DNA of 64,000 nt from Lentzea californiensis (GTDB lineage Bacteria > Actinomycetota > Actinomycetes > Mycobacteriales > Pseudonocardiaceae). Position 1 is the first letter of the stretch, and the number at the start of each line of letters is the position of its first letter. A program made the translations under genes and the position numbers. Location: assembly GCF_024648825.1 (NCBI RefSeq), contig NZ_JANBBE010000002.1:496001-560000 (forward strand), written 5' to 3'. The notes beneath the pieces are model-generated. The model ran no database searches, had not been told where the DNA came from, and was given only the letters and a program-made list of their open reading frames with translations. This document shows, one piece after another, positions 58,588 through 64,000 of this stretch.

Positions 58588-59163
58588 TCACCGAGCCGAG
58601 CGCATCCCCCGCACCAGCAGCATGACCGACTCGCGCACCTCCGCCCGTGACCGCTCCGGCTGGAACACCTGCCAGTCCAGGGCGATCACGAGCAACGTGC
58701 CGAACAACGCCGCCGACGCGGTGCCGACCTCGACCCCTTCGGGCAGGCGGCCCGCGTCGGCCAGGCGCTTCATCTGACCGCGCACGATCGAGACGATGTC
58801 GTCGCGCAGCAACGAGAGAGTGCCGTGCCATTGGCCCGGCGTGCGCCACAGCTCCGACACGAGGAGCTGGCCGAACGCCGGGTACTCGGCCCAGAAGCCG
58901 AGCATCTCGTCGACCAGCGCCTCCAGCGAGTCCTCTGACCCCTCCGCGGACCGCAGCCGGCCCGCGAGGATCTCCACGCCGTGGTGCAGCAGCGCTTCGA
59001 CCAGGGCGTCCTTCGAGGCGAAGTTGTAGTAGATCGTGCCCTTGGCGACGCCCGCCTCCGCGGCGATCTCGTCGACCGTCACCGAGGCCGCGCCCCGTTC
59101 GCCGACCAGCTTCAACGCCGCGTCGAAGAGCTTCTGCTTGGTCGCCGTCGTCCGCGCGCTCAC
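58588..59163 (-). CDS. TetR-family repressor of the YhgE/Pip operon
   Basis: A 191-residue TetR regulator. The helix-turn-helix TVDEIAAEAGVAKGTIYYNF is at about residues 31-50, with helix 1 at KQKLFDAALKLVGERG. I start at the GTG at 59163, whose GTGA overlaps the YhgE stop; a longer start would run into that gene. It is the last gene of the pseudo-ATPase/YhgE/TetR operon. A perfect 14-bp palindrome at the operon promoter (61722-61735) probably binds it, giving autorepression. Confidence 0.88.
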   Translation of the reverse strand: MSARTTATKQKLFDAALKLVGERGAASVTVDEIAAEAGVAKGTIYYNFASKDALVEALLHHGVEILAGRLRSAEGSEDSLEALVDEMLGFWAEYPAFGQLLVSELWRTPGQWHGTLSLLRDDIVSIVRGQMKRLADAGRLPEGVEVGTASAALFGTLLVIALDWQVFQPERSRAEVRESVMLLVRGMRSAR

Positions 59164-61076
59164 AGCACGAGCTCCGGCTTCAGCTTGGACGCTGTCCACA
59201 CGCGCTGCTTGTAGGCCGCCACGGACGCCAAGGCTAGGGCTCCGACCAGCCAGGCGAGAAGGATCAGCGCGTCCTTTCCGACGCTGCCGAGGTCACCGCC
59301 GTACATCAGGTGGCGCAGGCCGTCGACCGCGTAGCCCATCGGCAGGCCGTAGTGCAGCGGGTACAGCGGCACCGGGATCGTCTGCCACGGGAACGTGCCA
59401 CCCGCGCTGACCAGCTGGAGGATCAGCAGGATCAGGCCGAGGAACTTGCCGACGGCGCCGAACGCGGCGTTCAGCGCGTGCAGGATCGCCACGAACGTCA
59501 GCGACATCAGCGCGAGGAACCCGAACGTGCCGATGGGGTTCGACGGCTCGATGTCCACCACGAACCGCACGACCGTGAACATCACGAGCACCTGCACGAT
59601 GCCGAGCAACGCACCCGGTAGCCATCCGCCCAACGCGACCCTGAGTGCTGACTGACCGGCGGCGAGCGCACGGCGTGAGAGCGGGCGCAGCAGCAGGAAC
59701 AGCACGAACGCACCGATCCACGTCGCCAGGCCCAGGAAGAACGGGGCGAGGCCGGCGCCGTACGTGGCGGCCTTCGTCTGGGACAGGCCGCGCACCGCCA
59801 CCGGGTCACCGATCGCCTGCGCGATGGCCGCGCGGGTCGGGTCGTCCTGGTTCGGGATCTTGTTCACGCCCCCGGTCAGGCCGTCACGCAGCTGCGCCGA
59901 CCCGTCGGCGAGCTGCACGGCGCCGTCCTTGAGCTGCGGTGTGCCGGTGGCCGCCGTCCGCAGGCCGTCACGGAGCTGGGCGTTGCCGTCGGCGAGCTTC
60001 GTGGCGCCGTCGTCCAGCCTGGCGACGCCGGCGACCAGGCCGGGCATCTTGGACGAGAGCTGCTCGGCGCCGGCGGCCACCTGGTCCGCGCCGGTCGCGA
60101 GCTTGCGGAGACCACCCGCGGCGCCCTGCACCTTGCCGTTGGCGTCGTCGACCGGCTTGCGGACCTGACCGATCGTGGCCATCACGTTCTGCACCTGTTC
60201 CTCGGTGAAACCCAGGGTGCGCAAGCGGTTGGCGATGTCGCCGTTGGCCTGGTCGAGCACGCCGACGAGTGCCTGGGCCTTCTTCGCGTACTCCTCGGCC
60301 TCGGTCGCGGCGGTCTCGTTGCCGGTGGCGACCTGGCGCGCGCCGTCGGCGATCTTCTTGGCGCCGTCGGGCAGCGGCGCGGTCTGCGAGCGGAGTTCGT
60401 GCGTGCCGTCACGGAGCTGCGCGGCGCCGTTGGCCGCTGTCACCGCGCCCGTGGAGAGCTGCTGGACGCCGCTGTCGAGCTCGCCGAGCTTGTCGCGCAG
60501 GGTCGCGCTGCCGTTCGCGAGCTGCGTGGCGCCGTCGACGGCCTTGGTGGTCTCCTGGCGGATCGTGGAGAAGCCGAGCAGCAGCCTGTCGGCGGCCTCG
60601 GTGGAGACCTTCGCCGTGACGGCCCGGCGCACCTCGCTGACGACCTGGTTCGCGATCGTGCTGCCCAGGTAGTTGTTGGCGTCGTTGGTCGTCAGGGTCA
60701 GCACGCCCTGGCGCGGCTTGTTCTGCTCGGCGGAGGTGAGCGCCTCGGAGAAGTCCTCCGGCAGCGTGAGGGCGAAGATGTACTCGCCCTTGCGGACGCC
60801 CTCGTCGGCGTCGTCGACGACCTTCCAGTTGAACTTCTTGCCGTTGAGCAGCTCGTCCGCGACGTCCTTGCCCGCGTTGAGGTCCTTGGCGCCCTTGTCC
60901 TTCACGACCAGTGCGGCGGGCACGTGGTTGAGGTTCGCGTACGGGTCCTTGTTGGCGTACAGGTAGAGCGACGCGTACAGCAGAGGCACGAGCGCCAGAG
61001 CCAGGACGGCGAGCTTGGGGAGCTTGCCGGAGGTGATCCGGCGGAGCTCGTTGAAGGCCATGCGAAGGGCGCTCAT
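59160..61076 (-). CDS. YhgE/Pip-family ABC-2-type membrane protein
   Basis: A 638-residue membrane protein. One helix (about 20-40) is followed by a large exported domain. This is rich in repeats of the type LADGNAQLRDGL and TQLANGSATLRDKLG (about residues 180-400, probably a long alpha-helical stalk). Five or six C-terminal helices (about 430-620) follow. This is the YhgE/Pip layout, shared with phage-infection proteins and type VII-secretion partners. Here it lies directly after an ABC-ATPase-like protein (ATGA overlap), suggesting a two-part membrane machine. Confidence 0.9.
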   Translation of the reverse strand: MSALRMAFNELRRITSGKLPKLAVLALALVPLLYASLYLYANKDPYANLNHVPAALVVKDKGAKDLNAGKDVADELLNGKKFNWKVVDDADEGVRKGEYIFALTLPEDFSEALTSAEQNKPRQGVLTLTTNDANNYLGSTIANQVVSEVRRAVTAKVSTEAADRLLLGFSTIRQETTKAVDGATQLANGSATLRDKLGELDSGVQQLSTGAVTAANGAAQLRDGTHELRSQTAPLPDGAKKIADGARQVATGNETAATEAEEYAKKAQALVGVLDQANGDIANRLRTLGFTEEQVQNVMATIGQVRKPVDDANGKVQGAAGGLRKLATGADQVAAGAEQLSSKMPGLVAGVARLDDGATKLADGNAQLRDGLRTAATGTPQLKDGAVQLADGSAQLRDGLTGGVNKIPNQDDPTRAAIAQAIGDPVAVRGLSQTKAATYGAGLAPFFLGLATWIGAFVLFLLLRPLSRRALAAGQSALRVALGGWLPGALLGIVQVLVMFTVVRFVVDIEPSNPIGTFGFLALMSLTFVAILHALNAAFGAVGKFLGLILLILQLVSAGGTFPWQTIPVPLYPLHYGLPMGYAVDGLRHLMYGGDLGSVGKDALILLAWLVGALALASVAAYKQRVWTASKLKPELVL

Positions 61077-61702
61077 GCGGTGATCTCCATCTTGGTGTCG
61101 TTGTCCTCACCAAGGCGCGCGTGCGGGATGTCGAGGATGTGAGCGGAGGAGTTCGAGCACAGGACGACGACGGACCGTTCGGGGGTCACGTGGTCGTGGG
61201 CCAGGGCGAACCACTCGCGCGGGTCGGGGTGGTAGCGGTCGGGGCAGTCGAGGACGAGCGCCGTCACACCGGGACGTGACGCGGCCAGTTCGAGCAGCAC
61301 CGCGCACCGCGTCCGCGCCGGGACGTGCTCGAAGCGCTTGTCCGCGTGCTCGTCGGCGGCGTGCTCCACCAACCAGTCGTGCACCGCCTTCTTGCCGGAC
61401 GGCATGCCGTTCATCGCGAGCTCCTCGCCGACGACGGCGGACAGGCTCAACGCTTCCTCCGGCTCGTTCACCTCGGGGGCGTCGACCAGGACGACGCGCT
61501 TGCGCAGCGTCTTCGCGTCCGGGGACACGGTGCCCGTCGAGGGCTTCATGCGGCCGGAGAGCAGCAGGCCGAACGCCGTGTGACCGGTGCCGGGCTCGCC
61601 CGCGACCAGCGTGAGCTCGCCGGGCTTCACGGTCAGCGAAGTCGGCCGGAGCAGGGGACCATGGCCCCCGTTGACGCCTGCGCGACTTGCGTGGATCTCC
61701 AC
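61073..61702 (-). CDS. ABC-ATPase-like protein with altered Walker A (pseudo-ATPase)
   Basis: A 209-residue protein shaped like an ABC ATPase. It has an A-loop-like start (LRPTSLTVKPGELTLVAG), a P-loop position reading GEPGTGHTA and a Walker-B-like stretch TALVLDCPDRYHP. The invariant Walker A Lys is His41, no LSGGQ signature is visible, and no catalytic Glu follows Walker B. ATP hydrolysis is unlikely; it may bind nucleotide or act as a partner protein. It is coupled by ATGA to YhgE/Pip. Start is GTG, 20 bp from the TetR palindrome. Confidence 0.75.
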   Translation of the reverse strand: MEIHASRAGVNGGHGPLLRPTSLTVKPGELTLVAGEPGTGHTAFGLLLSGRMKPSTGTVSPDAKTLRKRVVLVDAPEVNEPEEALSLSAVVGEELAMNGMPSGKKAVHDWLVEHAADEHADKRFEHVPARTRCAVLLELAASRPGVTALVLDCPDRYHPDPREWFALAHDHVTPERSVVVLCSNSSAHILDIPHARLGEDNDTKMEITA

Positions 61703-61721
61703 GGCTTTACCCTCCGTTTAA

Positions 61722-61735
61722 ACTGACCGGTCAGT
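61722..61735 (-). promoter_or_regulatory. TetR operator of the YhgE/Pip operon
   Basis: ACTGACCGGTCAGT is a perfect 14-bp palindrome 20-33 bp before the first start codon of the pseudo-ATPase operon. The sequence is a frequent type for TetR repressors, and the operon's third gene is a TetR protein, so self-repression is the likely use. Confidence 0.8.
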
Positions 61736-61780
61736 ACAAATTCTCCCGCAGACCTCAGCACCCTGCAACTCGGACATAGG

Positions 61781-62701
61781 TCACCTAAGGGCGGAGGCGG
61801 GGCGTACTTCCCAGACGGTCCACAGCGGCCGGTAGCCCTGGCGGGGCCAGAACACGCTGCTCAGCGGGTTCGGCGGGTTGTAGTAGAGGTACGTGCCGAC
61901 CGTGCCCATCCGGTGGAGCTCCTGGTGGGCGTAGGCGAGGAGCTGCTGGCCGATGCCGCTGCCGCGGGCGCCCGGCAGCACCGAGACGCAGTTCACATAG
62001 CCCCATCGGCCCTGGGGGAGTCTCGCCGCCGCGGCCGTGCCGGGCTCGGACGACACGATCGCGCACTCGGCGAGCGCCACCGCGATGCCGTCGCGTTCGG
62101 CGAGCCAGATGGGGCTCGCGTTCTTGAGGCGCTCGATCAGCGCGTGGCGCTTCACATGGGCGGCGTTCGGACGCACGATCGTCGAGCCGACGTAGGAGGA
62201 GTACTCCAGCTCGACGAGCGACAGCTCCAGCACGGTCTCCAGGTCGTGCGGGGTCGCACGGCGGATCGTGAGCGTGCGGGAGATGTGCTGTGCCGGAGTC
62301 CTCAAGCGCACGGCGAGCACGGACAGCGGCACTAGTCCGTGGTCGAGGAACGCCCGTGCGGCTTTGGTGTCGCGGCTCGGCCAGTGCACGACGCACGCCG
62401 TGTCGTCGTGCACTTCCTGCGTGTCGAGGTGCCGGCGGAAGCGGGTGAGCAGCGCGTCCATGCCCTGTGACTCGCCCACGAGCGGCAACATCTCCCACAC
62501 CTCGGCCGCCGACCACAGGCGCGTGGTCGTGTGCGGCTCGAAGGTCTGGTGGCTGATGACCCCGGCCACGCGCGTGCCGTCCGCCAGCGCCGCCGTGATG
62601 ACGTGGCCGTCCGTGGGCGGTTCGGTGGCAGGCGGGAGCAACGGGTCCAGTGAGGCGAAACGCGCTGACTGGGCCGCCACTAGTCCGCGTGCCGAGGTCA
62701 T
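61781..62701 (-). CDS. Tandem-domain GNAT acetyltransferase
   Basis: A 306-residue protein. The C-terminal GNAT domain (about 165-306) is complete: motif A YVNCVSVLPGARGSGIGQQL and a YYNPPNPLSSVFWPRQGYRP end. The first half (about 25-160, containing WSAAEVWEMLPLVGESQGMD) looks like a second, degenerate GNAT copy without the acetyl-CoA loop. Such tandem forms occur in mycothiol synthase-like enzymes. The substrate is unknown. I start at the ATG at 62701; the longer frame overlaps the methyltransferase gene. Confidence 0.82.
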   Translation of the reverse strand: MTSARGLVAAQSARFASLDPLLPPATEPPTDGHVITAALADGTRVAGVISHQTFEPHTTTRLWSAAEVWEMLPLVGESQGMDALLTRFRRHLDTQEVHDDTACVVHWPSRDTKAARAFLDHGLVPLSVLAVRLRTPAQHISRTLTIRRATPHDLETVLELSLVELEYSSYVGSTIVRPNAAHVKRHALIERLKNASPIWLAERDGIAVALAECAIVSSEPGTAAAARLPQGRWGYVNCVSVLPGARGSGIGQQLLAYAHQELHRMGTVGTYLYYNPPNPLSSVFWPRQGYRPLWTVWEVRPASALR

Positions 62702-62712
62702 GGCACGTGAGA

Positions 62713-63546
62713 TTACGACGTCAGGCGGGTCCGGAAGATCGCGGTGCCGGGGAAGAGCTTGCCGCGCAGGGGGCTCCACTGGCCCCAGTTGCGGGTGTGG
62801 CCCTTCGGCCACTCGGGCTCGACCAGGTCCTCGAGCACGAAACCCGTGTTCGTGAGCGCGCGGACGTAGTCGCCGAGCGTGCGGTGGTGCTCGACGTAGG
62901 TCGCCTTGCCCTCCTCGTCCACCTCTACATAGGGCGTGCGGTCGAAGTACGACTGCGTGACGGTGAGACCGAGCGGGCCGGGGTCGTCGGGGAAGATCCA
63001 CCTCATCGGGTGGTTGACCGCGAACACCCAGGGCGCGCCGGGCCTGAGCACGCGGGCGACCTCGCTGAAGACCTCCTGGACGTCCGCCACGAACGGCACG
63101 GCGCCGAACGCGCTGCAGGCGGCGTCGAAGGAGTCGTCGCGGAACGGCAGCTGGTCCGCGCTGGCCTGGACGAGCGGCACGTCGATGCCGGTCTCGGCGT
63201 TGTTCCTGCGGGCGTGCCGGAGCATGCCCGCGGAGATGTCGAATGCGGTGACGTCGGCCTTGTTGTCCTTGAGCCAGCGGGCGCACATCGCACTGCCGCA
63301 GCCCACCTCCAGGATGCGCTGACCAGCGATTTCACCCAGGAACCGGGCGTCGGACTCGCGCAGGCCCTCCGGGCACCACACGAAGTCGGCCGCACCGAGG
63401 AACTCACCGTGCGTCTCGTGGTAGTCGTCGGCGTCCGCGTCCCACCAGATCTGGTTCGCCACGCGCGACTCCGCGGCGTCCGCCCCGCGCTTGACGATGC
63501 CGGCGGTGCCGAGCGCTTGCTCCGCGCTCGCGTGCTGGTTGGACAC
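62713..63546 (-). CDS. Class I SAM-dependent methyltransferase
   Basis: A 277-residue methyltransferase. Motif I is ILEVGCGSAMCARWL (SAM loop), with the acidic motif II in DVTAFDISAGML, and FGAVPFVADVQEVFSEVARV covers motif IV and beyond. The N-terminal NQIWWDADADDYHETHG segment is typical of a group of actinobacterial methyltransferases that often lie near rpsA in my recollection; the target is unknown. The GTG start has AAGGAG four bases upstream. It is divergent from rpsA, and the GNAT gene follows 11 bp later. Confidence 0.9.
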   Translation of the reverse strand: MSNQHASAEQALGTAGIVKRGADAAESRVANQIWWDADADDYHETHGEFLGAADFVWCPEGLRESDARFLGEIAGQRILEVGCGSAMCARWLKDNKADVTAFDISAGMLRHARRNNAETGIDVPLVQASADQLPFRDDSFDAACSAFGAVPFVADVQEVFSEVARVLRPGAPWVFAVNHPMRWIFPDDPGPLGLTVTQSYFDRTPYVEVDEEGKATYVEHHRTLGDYVRALTNTGFVLEDLVEPEWPKGHTRNWGQWSPLRGKLFPGTAIFRTRLTS

Positions 63547-63571
63547 ACTGCTCCTTCACATGGGGGCTGGT

Positions 63572-63601
63572 TTGCTTGCGCGTCTCGCAGCCGCGTACGA
63601 T
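63572..63601 (+). promoter_or_regulatory. Probable rpsA promoter
   Basis: TTGCTT (63572-63577) and TACGAT (63596-63601) are 18 bp apart and fit a housekeeping sigma promoter of actinobacterial type (TAnnnT -10). They would start a leader of about 120 nt before the rpsA ATG. The S1 gene often has a long, autoregulated leader. Confidence 0.45.
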
Positions 63602-63728
63602 ATCGCGTGCGTAGTGGGTTAGCGCTGCCCATGATCCAGAAGTGCCGGTTTTCGAGGTCTCTGAGTCGCTGCGCGCGCACCACTTACCCAGCCAATCAAT
63701 GCCAATCCGTACCGGAGCCACCTACCTA

Positions 63729-64000
63729 ATGTCCACCGACACCACCACCGCCCCCGTTGCCGCTGCTCCCAAGCAGGTCGCGATCAACGACATCGGGACG
63801 GAGGAGGACTTCCTCGCAGCTATCGACTTGACGATCAAGTACTTCAACGATGGCGACATCGTTGAGGGCACCATCGTCAAGGTCGACCGGGACGAGGTCC
63901 TGCTCGACATCGGCTACAAGACCGAGGGCGTCATCCCCTCGCGTGAACTGTCGATCAAGCACGACGTCGACCCCAACGAGGTCGTCAAGGTCGGTGACGA
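63729..64000 (+). CDS. rpsA: 30S ribosomal protein S1 (3' truncated by the window)
   Basis: The first 90 residues of ribosomal protein S1. After a flexible start (MSTDTTTAPVAAAPKQVAIN), the first S1/OB domain begins at GDIVEGTIVKVDRDEVLLDI, with GYKTEGVIPSRELSIKHDVD following. S1 helps load mRNA on the 30S subunit. In other actinobacteria rpsA usually lies close to polA; here about 19 kb separates them. The open frame runs off the window end. The ribosome site is weak (GGAG 13 bases upstream). Confidence 0.96.
   Translation, partial: MSTDTTTAPVAAAPKQVAINDIGTEEDFLAAIDLTIKYFNDGDIVEGTIVKVDRDEVLLDIGYKTEGVIPSRELSIKHDVDPNEVVKVGD

Noticed and set aside
1..64000. CRISPR arrays, insertion sequences, integrase or att sites
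   Set aside because: I saw no regularly spaced repeats, transposase or integrase motifs, or terminal inverted repeats in reading both strands; weak or old remnants could be missed by eye.

Overview
The window is chromosomal DNA from a high-GC actinobacterium. The signs are strong G/C at third codon positions, many GTG (and some TTG) starts, ATGA/GTGA stop-start overlaps, and actinobacterial families: a PdtaR-type ANTAR regulator, a DinB/DUF664 protein, an MT0933-like antitoxin, PLL-type lectin propellers and several TetR/PadR/HxlR repressors. The order pdtaR - liv transporter - polA - rpsA matches a core block I recall from Mycobacterium and Streptomyces. The overall style fits the Pseudonocardiales (Lentzea, Saccharothrix or Actinosynnema type); the genus is a guess. 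I found no rRNA, tRNA, transposase, phage gene or CRISPR array.

Layout. 1-10 kb: the end of a CitB/DcuR-type response regulator, a PadR repressor with its FAD monooxygenase, a GNAT enzyme, two tandem LysE exporters, a large ATPase-LuxR regulator, and a two-gene envelope operon (membrane esterase plus a lysyl-phosphatidylglycerol-synthase-like protein with a rhomboid-like N-terminus). 10-19 kb: maleylacetate reductase, a secreted S15 peptidase, RecQ, a two-domain RlpA-like protein, a membrane NACHT ATPase preceded by a perfect 15-bp inverted repeat, an MT0933-like small protein and a secreted cyclophilin. 19-27 kb: a five-gene catabolic operon (aldehyde dehydrogenase, FAD oxidoreductase, amino-acid dehydrogenase, CaiB CoA-transferase, glutaryl-CoA dehydrogenase) divergent from a LysR gene; it probably runs lysine or aminoadipate toward glutaryl-CoA and crotonyl-CoA. 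27-34 kb: a membrane glycosyltransferase, a TPP enzyme, small envelope genes, pdtaR and a large anchored protein.

34-45 kb: a complete branched-chain amino-acid-type ABC transporter (livKHMGF) with a strong hairpin between livK and livH, a secreted lipase, a thioesterase and polA. 45-63.7 kb is an accessory stretch between polA and rpsA: a SecD-head lipoprotein coupled to a 37-residue CxxC peptide and a membrane-anchored Hsp70-type ATPase; a Tat-exported aminotransferase; two divergent repressor/target pairs with duplicated palindromic operators (TetR and HxlR); an NlpC/P60-lectin protein; a nucleoside hydrolase; two Gfo/Idh/MocA oxidoreductases, the first behind a LacI-type operator; a cold-shock gene with a long leader; and an operon of pseudo-ABC ATPase, YhgE/Pip protein and TetR behind a perfect TetR palindrome. 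The window ends in the start of rpsA.

The least explained items are the NACHT gene with its leader hairpin and altered Walker A, the lipoprotein-microprotein-Hsp70 cluster, and the pseudo-ATPase/YhgE operon. All calls rest on reading the sequence; no database search was run.
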